A DNA stretch of 64,000 nt from Paucimonas lemoignei (GTDB lineage: Bacteria > Pseudomonadota > Gammaproteobacteria > Pseudomonadales > Pseudomonadaceae): NCBI GenBank assembly GCA_900475325.1, contig LS483371.1, positions 2,976,001-3,040,000 on the forward strand. The letters run 5' to 3'. Below, piece by piece: positions 43,753 to 51,901 of this stretch. The position numbers were made by a program, and so were the translations under genes. How positions within the stretch are numbered: position 1 is the stretch's first letter; each line of letters opens with the position of its first letter. A model generated the notes under the pieces. It worked only from the letters and a program-made list of their open reading frames with translations, had not been told where the DNA came from and searched no databases.

Positions 43753-44705
43753 TGAGGCCGGCCGTGACAGATCCTTCTCGTGACATCCCTTCATTGCTCA
43801 ATGACCGTCTGGACTGGAACCTGCTGCGCACCTTTCGGGTCATCGGCCAGGAGCTGAGCATCAGCCGCGCCGCTGCACGCATGCACTTGACCCAGCCAGC
43901 GGTGAGTCAGGCCCTCAAGCGTCTCGAAGAACAGCTGGGCTGCCAGCTGATTGCCCGCCGCGGCCCTCGTTTTGACCTGACGGAAGCGGGCGTGAAGATT
44001 TTCGCCCTGGCCGGGGAGATGTACGGGCAGGTGTCCCAGGTCAGCAATACCCTGCAGTTGCCGGGTGACGAAGTGATTGGCAAAGTCCGGCTGCTGATGA
44101 TCAGCCGCATCGTGTCGGCCAACTTCGATAATTTCCTCACCGAGTTCCATCGCAGCCACCCCCGAGTGGATCTTGAAGTGGACGTCATGCGCAGCTCTGA
44201 CATCGTCAGTGCACTGCTGGAAAAGACCGCGACCCTGGGGCTGAGCCTGAATCGACGGGCACAGCCTCGTCTGGAACAACGCCTGTTTCAGCGCCAGCGT
44301 TATGTGTTTTTCTGTGGCCGCAACCACCCGTTGTATGGCCGCACGGACTTGAGCCAGAGCGATCTGCAGTCAGAAAACTTCGTCAGTTTCACCAGTGATC
44401 AAATCGGCGGAATGCTTTCGCCACTGACGATTTTTCGCGACCAACAAGGGTTTTCCGGGCGGATTGTCGCGTCTTCATCGAGCCTCGAGGAGATCCGCCG
44501 TCTTGTGATAGCCGGTATTGGCTTGGGCTGCCTGCCTGAGCATGTCGTGATCGAAGATGTCGCCCAGGGACTGCTGTGGCGCGTGCCGCCATTGGAAGGG
44601 GTCGCGGATGTCGACATCCACCTGTTGTGGAACCGGGACCAGCGCATGAGCCGGGCAGAAACCGTGTTCATAGAGGGGCTGGCGGCGCGCCTGGAAGGGC
44701 CCTGA
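43752..44705 (+). CDS. LysR-family regulator of the MHS-deacetylase pair
   Basis: 317 aa. Helix-turn-helix in SISRAAARMHLTQPAVSQALKRLEEQL, effector domain with FVSFTSDQIGG and LGCLPEHVV. Long identical stretches with the 39456 regulator (LNDRLDWNLLRT, RRGPRFDLT, VMRSSDI, WNR.QRM.RAETVF) show recent paralogy. The start is GTG 43752 with AGGA six bases upstream, or GTG 43764 after GAGG. It is divergent from the transporter gene it probably controls. Confidence 0.9.
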   Translation: MRPAVTDPSRDIPSLLNDRLDWNLLRTFRVIGQELSISRAAARMHLTQPAVSQALKRLEEQLGCQLIARRGPRFDLTEAGVKIFALAGEMYGQVSQVSNTLQLPGDEVIGKVRLLMISRIVSANFDNFLTEFHRSHPRVDLEVDVMRSSDIVSALLEKTATLGLSLNRRAQPRLEQRLFQRQRYVFFCGRNHPLYGRTDLSQSDLQSENFVSFTSDQIGGMLSPLTIFRDQQGFSGRIVASSSSLEEIRRLVIAGIGLGCLPEHVVIEDVAQGLLWRVPPLEGVADVDIHLLWNRDQRMSRAETVFIEGLAARLEGP

Positions 44706-44819
44706 GCCGCGCCTCACCACCAGGGCGTTGATACCGTGAGGTTATCGGTTATTGAGTATTTGTCATTGGAGTTTATCGCTGGCTCCCCCTAGCGTGAGGG
44801 CTTCGCTGAACAGGAACTC

Positions 44820-44827
44820 AATAATAA
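44820..44827 (+). promoter_or_regulatory. candidate Crc/Hfq site at the FAH-family gene start
   Basis: AATAATAA immediately before and overlapping the ATG matches AAnAAnAA. Confidence 0.45.
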
Positions 44828-46002
44828 TGTCGATAAAACTCACGCCTGCGAACACGCTCCCGGCTGATGGCCTGGCGGGCACTTTAATGGGTCGCGCATG
44901 GATTCCCGGGGCTGTAGCAGGCCCGTCGCCTGTGGTCATTCGTGCCGAAGGCGTGTTTGATCTTTCCCGTCATTTCGCGACCCTGACTGATCTGCTTGAG
45001 CAGCCGGAGCCACTGGAGGCTGTGCGGGCAGCGGCAGGTGAGCGTGTGTGCAGCCTCGAACAGTTACTGTCCAATTCCGGACCCACCCCGGATGCCACCC
45101 AGCCTTACCTGTTACCTCCCGTTGATTTGCAGGTCATCAAAGCGGCGGGCGTGACCTTTGCCGCGAGCATGATTGAACGGGTCATTGAGGAGCAGGCCGG
45201 GGGTGATGCCGCCAAAGCCGAAGCCGTGCGCGCGGTGGTGCACAGCGTGATTGGCGATAATTTGCGCGCCATCAAGCCAGGCTCGGAGCAGGCCACGCGC
45301 TTGAAAGCGTTATTGATCGAGCAGGGCATGTGGTCGCAGTACCTGGAAGTCGGCATCGGCCCGGATGCCGAAATCTTCACCAAGGCGCCGGTTATGGCCG
45401 CCGTTGGCAGTGGGTGCGACGTCGGCATTCACCCTGGGTCGCACTGGAATAACCCTGAGCCCGAGATCGTGCTGACGGTCAACAGCCGTGGCCAGATTCT
45501 GGGCGCGACCCTGGGTAATGACGTCAATCTGCGCGACTTCGAGGGCCGCAGTGCGCTGTTGCTGGGCAAGGCCAAGGACAACAACGCTTCCTGTTCCCTC
45601 GGGCCCTTCGTGCGGCTGTTCGACGAAACCTTCAGCCTCGACGATGTGCGCCGCTGCGTGGTGGATTTGGAAGTGCGAGGGCAGGACGGTTACGTGATGC
45701 GCGGCTCAAGCTCCATGGATCAGATCAGCCGTGACCCAGCGGACCTCGCCAGTCAGACGCTCAATGCCAATCACCAATACCCTGACGGTTTCGTGCTGTT
45801 CCTCGGTACCCTGTTCGCACCCACTGAAGACCGCGACCACCCTGGCGCAGGCTTCACCCATAAACTGAGCGACCAGGTCAGCATCAGCAGCCCGTTGTTA
45901 GGCAGCCTGCATAACAGCGTGACCCACAGCAGCGACGCGGGGCAATGGACGTTCGGCGTGCGCGCCCTGTTCCAGAACCTGGCGGCGCGAGGACTGTTCT
46001 GA
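44827..46002 (+). CDS. fumarylacetoacetate hydrolase family protein (AraD1-like, sugar-acid pathway)
   Basis: 391 aa with the C-terminal FAH fold: AGVTFAASMIERV near residue 115, the metal-binding EPEIVLTVNSRGQILGATLGNDVNLRDFEGR block near 213-240 and a late GSSSMDQISR. In Pseudomonas and related bacteria such proteins next to an IlvD/Edd dehydratase act on 2-keto-3-deoxy sugar acids (dehydratase or hydrolase step of non-phosphorylated pentonate routes). The exact substrate is inferred from context. ATG 44827 follows AGGAAC; the open frame upstream has no start site. Confidence 0.85.
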   Translation: MSIKLTPANTLPADGLAGTLMGRAWIPGAVAGPSPVVIRAEGVFDLSRHFATLTDLLEQPEPLEAVRAAAGERVCSLEQLLSNSGPTPDATQPYLLPPVDLQVIKAAGVTFAASMIERVIEEQAGGDAAKAEAVRAVVHSVIGDNLRAIKPGSEQATRLKALLIEQGMWSQYLEVGIGPDAEIFTKAPVMAAVGSGCDVGIHPGSHWNNPEPEIVLTVNSRGQILGATLGNDVNLRDFEGRSALLLGKAKDNNASCSLGPFVRLFDETFSLDDVRRCVVDLEVRGQDGYVMRGSSSMDQISRDPADLASQTLNANHQYPDGFVLFLGTLFAPTEDRDHPGAGFTHKLSDQVSISSPLLGSLHNSVTHSSDAGQWTFGVRALFQNLAARGLF

Positions 46003-46027
46003 GCACACCGTCAGAGCGGCCATTCAT

Positions 46028-46035
46028 AAAAACAA
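46028..46035 (+). promoter_or_regulatory. candidate Crc/Hfq site before the dehydratase gene
   Basis: AAAAACAA just ahead of the GAGAG ribosome site fits AAnAAnAA. Confidence 0.4.
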
Positions 46036-46049
46036 GAGAGAAACCGAAC

Positions 46050-47837
46050 ATGACTGACACACCCAAGCGTTCTCTGCGTAGCCAGCAATGGTTTGATGAC
46101 CCCGACCATGCGGACATGACCGCGCTGTATGTCGAGCGCTACATGAACTACGGCCTGACCCGGGAAGAGCTGCAGTCCGGGCGACCCATCATTGGCATCG
46201 CCCAGACCGGCAGCGACCTGACGCCGTGCAATCGCCACCACATTGAGCTGGCACAACGGGTCAAGGCCGGGATTCGTGATGCCGGGGGGATTCCCATGGA
46301 ATTTCCGGTGCATCCGATCGCCGAGCAGTCACGGCGGCCGACCGCGGCCCTGGACCGGAATCTGGCTTACCTGGGGCTGGTGGAAATCCTTCACGGCTAC
46401 CCGCTCGATGGCGTGGTGCTGACCACCGGCTGCGACAAAACCACACCGGCCTGCCTCATGGCCGCCGCGACGACTGATTTGCCTTCCATCGTGCTGTCTG
46501 GCGGGCCGATGCTCGACGGCTACCACAAGGGCCAATTGATCGGTTCCGGCACCGTGCTATGGCATGCGCGAAACCTGATGGCCGCAGGTGAAATCAATTA
46601 CGAAGGTTTCATGGAAATGACCACGGCGGCGTCGCCGTCTGTTGGGCACTGCAACACCATGGGCACGGCGTTATCCATGAACGCGTTGGCCGAGGCGCTG
46701 GGTATGTCGCTGCCGGGCTGCGCGAGTATTCCCGCGCCGTACCGTGAGCGGGGACAAATGGCCTATGCCACGGGCAAGCGTATTTGCGAGCTGGTGCGCC
46801 AGGATGTGCGGCCTTCACAGATCATGACCCGCGAGGCGTTTGAGAATGCCATTGCTGTGGCCTCGGCTCTGGGCGCATCAAGCAACTGTCCGCCGCATCT
46901 GATCGCCATTGCCCGGCACATGGGCGTGGAGCTGAGCCTCGATGACTGGCAGCGCATCGGCGAAGACGTGCCGTTGCTGGTCAACTGCATGCCTGCTGGG
47001 AAATACCTGGGCGAAAGCTTTCACCGGGCAGGTGGCGTGCCTGCGGTGATGCATGAACTGCAAAAAGCCGGGCGCCTGCATGAGCAATGCGCCACGGTGT
47101 CCGGCAGAAGCATTGGCGATATCGTCGCCACGGCGTTCGCCAGCGATGTGGACGTGATCTACCCGTATGACGCGCCGTTGAAGCACGGCGCGGGTTTCAT
47201 CGTGCTCAGCGGCAACTTCTTCGACAGCGCGATCATGAAGATGTCGGTGGTGGGGGAGGCGTTTCGCAAAACCTACCTGTCCGAACCCGGTGCCGAAAAC
47301 ACCTTTGAAGCCAGGGCCATCGTGTTCGAAGGGCCGGAGGATTATCACGCACGCATCAACGACCCTGAACTGGACATCGACGAGCGCTGCATTCTGGTCA
47401 TCCGCGGTGCAGGGACGGTGGGTTATCCGGGCAGCGCCGAGGTGGTGAACATGGCGCCGCCTGCACGTTTGATCAAGCAGGGCATCGATTCGCTGCCTTG
47501 CCTGGGCGACGGGCGCCAGAGTGGCACCTCAGCGAGCCCTTCGATCCTCAATATGTCGCCGGAAGCGGCGGTGGGGGGCGGTCTGGCGCTGCTGCGGACC
47601 AATGATCGTCTGCGGGTTGATCTCAATTCCCGCTCGGTCAACGTGCTGGTGTCCGATGAAGAGATGGCCGAACGGCGTCTGGCCTGGGCCCCGAGCTACC
47701 CGGCGTCGCAGACACCCTGGCAGGAACTCTATCGCCAGTTGGTTGGGCAGTTGTCTACCGGCGGTTGCCTGGAGCCTGCGACCCTGCATCTGAAAGTGAT
47801 CGCGCGCACCGGGGGAGAACCGCGCCATTCCCATTGA
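46050..47837 (+). CDS. IlvD/Edd family sugar-acid dehydratase
   Basis: 595-aa Fe-S dehydratase. The cluster cysteines are in LTPCNRHH near residue 57, TTGCDKTTPAC near 126 and SVGHCNTMGTA near 200; the C-terminal GSAEVVNM and DGRQSGTSASPSILNMSPE motifs are also present. Length and motifs are closer to L-arabonate/D-xylonate/galactonate dehydratases than to IlvD, and the neighbours (FAH-family enzyme, MFS transporter, hydroxyacid dehydrogenase) support a sugar-acid role. It starts at ATG 46050 after GAGAG, 47 bp behind the FAH gene. Confidence 0.9.
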   Translation: MTDTPKRSLRSQQWFDDPDHADMTALYVERYMNYGLTREELQSGRPIIGIAQTGSDLTPCNRHHIELAQRVKAGIRDAGGIPMEFPVHPIAEQSRRPTAALDRNLAYLGLVEILHGYPLDGVVLTTGCDKTTPACLMAAATTDLPSIVLSGGPMLDGYHKGQLIGSGTVLWHARNLMAAGEINYEGFMEMTTAASPSVGHCNTMGTALSMNALAEALGMSLPGCASIPAPYRERGQMAYATGKRICELVRQDVRPSQIMTREAFENAIAVASALGASSNCPPHLIAIARHMGVELSLDDWQRIGEDVPLLVNCMPAGKYLGESFHRAGGVPAVMHELQKAGRLHEQCATVSGRSIGDIVATAFASDVDVIYPYDAPLKHGAGFIVLSGNFFDSAIMKMSVVGEAFRKTYLSEPGAENTFEARAIVFEGPEDYHARINDPELDIDERCILVIRGAGTVGYPGSAEVVNMAPPARLIKQGIDSLPCLGDGRQSGTSASPSILNMSPEAAVGGGLALLRTNDRLRVDLNSRSVNVLVSDEEMAERRLAWAPSYPASQTPWQELYRQLVGQLSTGGCLEPATLHLKVIARTGGEPRHSH

Positions 47838-47854
47838 GTGGCTGCAAAAGCAAA

Positions 47855-47902
47855 CGAGGGCTGCTAATGGCGGGGTGTCAGACCCCCCATTCGCAGCCCT
47901 CG
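47855..47902. terminator. long hairpin between convergent dehydratase and MFS genes
   Basis: A 16-bp stem with one mismatch (CGAGGGCTGC... / ...GCAGCCCTCG) with a further GGGGTGTCAGACCCC hairpin at its top. It has no T-run but stands exactly between convergent genes. Confidence 0.6.
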
Positions 47903-47915
47903 CTCAGTTAGCGAC

Positions 47916-49289
47916 TCAAGCTCTATCGCCAGCGGCCACTTCTTCAGTGATGACCACCCGCTCAAAGCGGCCGGCCAGCACCAGGTAGCTGAAGATCCCG
48001 ATCAAGCCATGGGCGGCGACGAACCACAGGGCAGAGTTGAACGAACCGGTGGTGGCAACGAAGTAGCCAATGACCACCGGGGTGATGATCCCCGCGACAT
48101 TACCGATGCCGTTGAACACGCCGCCGCTCAACCCGACCATGCCTTTGGGCGCCGTATCGGACAACACCGCCCAGCCCACGGCCGCCAGGCCTTTGCCGAA
48201 GAATGCCAGCGCCATCAGCGCGATCACCATCCAGTTGGCGTCCACGTAGTTGGCCGACACCAGGCTGGAGGCCAGGGCCATGCCGATGACAAAGGGTGTC
48301 TTGCGCGCCTTGGACGGATGCACGCCACGGCGGATCAGATAATCGGAGACCACGCCACCCAGCACGCCACCGGAGAAACCACAAATGGCGGGCATGGCAG
48401 CCACCCAGCCGGCTTCCATGATGGTCATGCCCCGGCCTTTGATCAGGTAGATCGGGAACCAGGTAATAAAGAAGTAGGTGAGGGCGGTGATGCAGTACTG
48501 CCCTAGATAGATCGCCCACAGTGTGCGGTTGTTGAACAGCTGCTTGACTTCTTTCATCTTGAGCTTGGGCTTTTGCGACTTGCGCGTGGCTTCAAGGTCC
48601 ACCAGTGCGCCGCCATCCCTCATGTATTGCAACTCGCGCTCACTGAGCTTGGAGTCACTCAAAGGCTCCTGATACAGCGCAAACCAGAACACCGTGGCCA
48701 CAAGGCCCAACGCGCCCATCCAGATAAACACGTGCTCCCAGCCCCAGGAGTGGGTCAGCCAGGCCATCAACGGCGCGAACACCACCACCGCCATGTATTG
48801 CGCGGAGTTGAACAGCGCCGAAGCGGTGCCTCGCTCGCTGGTCGGGAACCAGCAGGAAACGATTCGATTATTGGCGGGGAAAGCCGGGGACTCCACCAGG
48901 CCGAGCATGAAGCGCATGCCGAACAGCGCAATCGCGGCGGTCGAGCCTACCAGACCGATCCAGCCCACCGTTCCTTGCATCATGGTGAACAGCGACCAGA
49001 GGAACAGGCTGCAGCCGTAGACCCGGCGCGCGCCGAATTTGTCCAGCAACCAGCCGCCGGGGATTTGCCCCAGCGCGTACGCCCAGGCAAACGCGGAAAA
49101 GATCATGCCCAGCATGATGGGGTCCAGGCCCAGATCCTTCACCACCCCCGTACCGGCGATAGACATGGTCGCTCGGTCGGCATAGTTGAGGACAGTGACA
49201 ATGAAGATCAACGCCAGAATGACGAACCGGCGACGGCCTACGTGGGCTTTCTCAAGCGGGACGGATATCGATGCGGTCTTGGAGGTCAT
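47916..49289 (-). CDS. MFS transporter, ACS family (sugar-acid importer)
   Basis: 457 aa, 12 predicted helices; VTVLNYADRATMSIAG and GWLLDKFGARRVYG are typical of the anion:cation symporters GudP/GarP that import glucarate, galactarate or galactonate. It converges on the dehydratase gene and follows a hydroxyacid dehydrogenase gene on its own strand, so it probably brings in the sugar acid used by this cluster. GGGGAG precedes the ATG; AACAATAA at 49323-49330 upstream resembles a Crc/Hfq motif. Confidence 0.88.
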   Translation of the reverse strand: MTSKTASISVPLEKAHVGRRRFVILALIFIVTVLNYADRATMSIAGTGVVKDLGLDPIMLGMIFSAFAWAYALGQIPGGWLLDKFGARRVYGCSLFLWSLFTMMQGTVGWIGLVGSTAAIALFGMRFMLGLVESPAFPANNRIVSCWFPTSERGTASALFNSAQYMAVVVFAPLMAWLTHSWGWEHVFIWMGALGLVATVFWFALYQEPLSDSKLSERELQYMRDGGALVDLEATRKSQKPKLKMKEVKQLFNNRTLWAIYLGQYCITALTYFFITWFPIYLIKGRGMTIMEAGWVAAMPAICGFSGGVLGGVVSDYLIRRGVHPSKARKTPFVIGMALASSLVSANYVDANWMVIALMALAFFGKGLAAVGWAVLSDTAPKGMVGLSGGVFNGIGNVAGIITPVVIGYFVATTGSFNSALWFVAAHGLIGIFSYLVLAGRFERVVITEEVAAGDRA

Positions 49290-49356
49290 GGTGCTCCCCA
49301 GCTTCCCTCAGGGGGGAAGTTTTTATTGTTGGAATGGGTCGGTGGTTCTGTGTTCG

Positions 49357-49388
49357 GTAGCTCTGTAGCTCTGTAGCTCTGTAGCTCG
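49357..49388. repeat. tandem octamer microsatellite (GTAGCTCT, four units)
   Basis: GTAGCTCT repeated three times and a fourth unit ending CG, between the dehydrogenase stop at 49394 and the transporter start at 49289. The unit length is not a multiple of three, but it lies outside any gene. Confidence 0.9.
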
Positions 49389-49393
49389 GTGTA

Positions 49394-50332
49394 TCAGCAG
49401 GCCACGGCGGTCGGCAAGCGTGAGCCCGCAAAACAGGCCTGCAGGTTGGCCAGCACGATTTCACCCATTTCAAGCCGGGTCTGTTCGGTGGCGCTGGCGC
49501 GGTGTGGCTGCAGCACTACGTTATCGAGCTGACGCAGCGCGAGGGGCACATTGGGCTCGTCAACAAATACGTCGAGCCCGGCTCCCGCGATGACGCCGTT
49601 CTGTAGCGCGCTGATCAGCGCCTGTTCGTCCACCAGTTTGCCTCGCGCGACGTTGATCAGATATCCGGTATGCCCCAGGGCCTGGAGCACTTCGCCGGTG
49701 ATGATCGCCTTGCCCTGATCAGCAGAGGCCGCCAGGATCAGCACATCGCTGCGGTTTGCCAGTTCCACCAAGTCCGGAACGAAGTGATAACCGCTCTGGG
49801 GCTGCTCGATCAAGTCGGTGTAGTGGATCGACATGTCGAACGCCAGGGCGCGCTTGGCAATGGCATGGCCTACACGGCCCAGGCCGACGATCCCCAACGA
49901 GATACCCGTGACCTTGCGGGCCAGCGGCTGAGCCACGCGGCCCCATTGACCGTCGCGCACGATACGCTCGCCGGGACCCAGATCGCGCAGGGCCATGATC
50001 AGCAGCCCCATGCCCATGTCTGCGACATCATCGGTCAGTACCCCCGGGGTGGTGGTGACCTGAACACCGCGTTGCGCTGCATTGACCAGGTCGACCGCAT
50101 CCGTGCCAATACCGCTGATGGCAATGATCTGCAGCGCAGGCAGGCGATTCATGATGCTGTTGGGCAGGCCTTTCGCGCCGCCGGTCACGACCCCGCGAAT
50201 GCAGTGCTGGACCTGACCCAGAAACGCGTCCTGATCGGCCGCCTCATACAGGCGGTGCACGCTGTAGAGGTGGCACAGCTGGGCGTCGATGAGATCCGGC
50301 ACGGGCTGGGTCAGTAGGATGTCGATCTTCAT
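49394..50332 (-). CDS. D-2-hydroxyacid dehydrogenase
   Basis: 312-aa NAD(P)-dependent enzyme. Rossmann GLGRVGHAIAKRAL near residue 152; catalytic Arg in NVARGKLVDE near 232, Glu in FVDEPN near 261 and His in LQPHRASAT near 279 (usually PHIGSAT). ATG 50332 follows AAGGA; the frame extends upstream without a start site. A-rich AAAAACAA at 50347-50354 suggests Crc/Hfq control. Placed next to a sugar-acid transporter, it may reduce a 2-keto sugar acid; whether it could serve as the missing KguD is only a guess. Confidence 0.88.
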   Translation of the reverse strand: MKIDILLTQPVPDLIDAQLCHLYSVHRLYEAADQDAFLGQVQHCIRGVVTGGAKGLPNSIMNRLPALQIIAISGIGTDAVDLVNAAQRGVQVTTTPGVLTDDVADMGMGLLIMALRDLGPGERIVRDGQWGRVAQPLARKVTGISLGIVGLGRVGHAIAKRALAFDMSIHYTDLIEQPQSGYHFVPDLVELANRSDVLILAASADQGKAIITGEVLQALGHTGYLINVARGKLVDEQALISALQNGVIAGAGLDVFVDEPNVPLALRQLDNVVLQPHRASATEQTRLEMGEIVLANLQACFAGSRLPTAVAC

Positions 50333-50434
50333 GTGCGGTCCTTGAGTTGTTTTTATTGTTTCGGCTCCGTGTACGAACAACGGCCACTGAGCGAGTAAGC
50401 CTCAGGGTAGGAAAATCAACGATGCTGGTCTAAC

Positions 50435-50468
50435 ATTGATATTGGATCGATCAATTCAAGATTTGAAT
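50435..50468. promoter_or_regulatory. two LysR-type dyads between dehydrogenase and LysR gene
   Basis: ATTGAT-N9-ATCAAT at 50435-50455 and ATTCAA-GAT-TTGAAT at 50454-50468, the second ending two bases before the LysR ATG. Both are perfect; the first fits T-N11-A geometry. Confidence 0.65.
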
Positions 50469-50469
50469 C

Positions 50470-51360
50470 ATGGAACTGCACCAACTGCGTTGTTTCGTCA
50501 TGGTTGCCGAAGAACTTCATTTCGGTAAGGCCGCCAAACGCCTGTTCATGACCCAGCCGCCCCTGAGCCGACAGATCCAGATGCTTGAGCGCTCGCTGGG
50601 CGTCACGCTGCTCGAACGCAGCAACAAGTCCGTGCAACTGACCGTGGCCGGTCAACACTTCCTGCGCGATGCCCGGCATGTATTGGCGTATACCGAACAG
50701 GCCGGCACCGCCGCCAGGCGTCTGGCACGCGGCGAAGCAGGGCACTTGCACGTGGGTTTCACGGCCGTTAGCGGCTACAGTCTGATACCGGGCTTGTTGG
50801 GCCACAGCGCCGAGCAACTGCCCAATGTGGGCTTTGAGCTGCATGAAATGGTCTCCGGTGCACAGACCGAGGCCTTGGGCGCGAGCATGATCGATGTCGG
50901 GTTCGTACGCCGTGCCGCGCCGCACCTGGGGTTTGACTCGGAATTGATTCGCAGCGAGCGGCTACTGGTCGCGATGTGTAACACCCATCCCTTGGCCCAG
51001 CGCAAAACCGTGAAAATGTCCGAACTGGATCGCCAGCCTTTCATCATGTATTCCCCCGATGAAGGCCGCTATTTCTACGATTGCATTGTCGGGCTGTTTG
51101 CCATGGCCGGGGTTGCGCCCCAATACCAGCATTACCTGGGGCAGACGCATTCAATCCTCGGGCTGGTGCGTGCAGGGCTCGGCATCGCCATCGTGCCGGC
51201 CGCTGCCCGGGAGCTTTACCTGGGTAATCTGCAGTTCTGTCTGATAGAAGACGAGCAGCCGCTGGCGGAAATCTACATGGTTTCCAGAAAGGACAACGAC
51301 AACCCGGTGCTGCAACCGTTTCTGCGCATGGCGCTGGATTACTTCCGGTCCATCGGGTGA
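50470..51360 (+). CDS. LysR-family regulator
   Basis: 296 aa with the helix-turn-helix at the very N-terminus (MELHQLRCFVMVAEELHFGKAAKR, then QPPLSRQIQMLERSLG) and an effector domain. It is divergent from the hydroxyacid dehydrogenase gene with two dyads between them and most likely controls that gene and the transporter behind it. No strong ribosome site; the second dyad occupies that position. Confidence 0.92.
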   Translation: MELHQLRCFVMVAEELHFGKAAKRLFMTQPPLSRQIQMLERSLGVTLLERSNKSVQLTVAGQHFLRDARHVLAYTEQAGTAARRLARGEAGHLHVGFTAVSGYSLIPGLLGHSAEQLPNVGFELHEMVSGAQTEALGASMIDVGFVRRAAPHLGFDSELIRSERLLVAMCNTHPLAQRKTVKMSELDRQPFIMYSPDEGRYFYDCIVGLFAMAGVAPQYQHYLGQTHSILGLVRAGLGIAIVPAAARELYLGNLQFCLIEDEQPLAEIYMVSRKDNDNPVLQPFLRMALDYFRSIG

Positions 51361-51472
51361 CGACACGCCGGACGCATGACCGTTCGTGCCGCAGGCTGAA
51401 ACTCGATAGGCCAAAGAGGTCTGATCTGCACCAGGCTCACCTTAATATCCCACGTCCTGCCAGGAGATCATC

Positions 51473-51865
51473 ATGCTCAACTATGTGTATATCGGCGCCA
51501 ATGACGTAGAGGCCTCTGGGCGTTTTTACGAGGCGGTACTGTCCCCGTTGGGTTATGAAAGCGAGTTCACTGGCGAGCAGTATTGCTTCTGGCTTGCGCA
51601 GGCTAAGGACAAGTTCAATGGGCCGGGGACCATACACGTCGCCAAGCCTTTTGACGGCCAGCCCGCCAATGCCGGGAATGGCATGATGCTGGCCTTTGCC
51701 ACCGAGGCCAAGGCGACGGTCGACGCCGCCTATACCGCCGGGCTTGCCAACGGCGGCACCGATGACGGCGCGCCGGGTTATCGGGAAAGGTATGACGACG
51801 ACTTTTATGTCGCCTATTTACGCGACCCGTTGGGCAACAAGATCGCGGTATTTTTCATCGGCTGA
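51473..51865 (+). CDS. VOC (glyoxalase/dioxygenase superfamily) protein
   Basis: 130-aa vicinal-oxygen-chelate fold: MLNYVYIGANDVEASGRFYEAVL at the N-terminus and DPLGNKIAVFFIG at the C-terminus, with central AFATEAKATVDAAYTAGLANGG. Members include lyases, dioxygenases and resistance proteins; nothing here fixes the reaction. AGGAGA precedes the ATG. It stands alone and converges on the exporter gene. Confidence 0.88.
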   Translation: MLNYVYIGANDVEASGRFYEAVLSPLGYESEFTGEQYCFWLAQAKDKFNGPGTIHVAKPFDGQPANAGNGMMLAFATEAKATVDAAYTAGLANGGTDDGAPGYRERYDDDFYVAYLRDPLGNKIAVFFIG

Positions 51866-51901
51866 CCGGGGATTGATGGGGGCAGGGTGGTTGCTTCCCG
51901 A

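Noticed and set aside
49302..49324. CTTCCC/GGGAAG hairpin followed by TTTTT on the plus strand
   Set aside because: No plus-strand gene ends near it, and on the minus strand the T-run is on the wrong side; the six-bp stem is likely chance.
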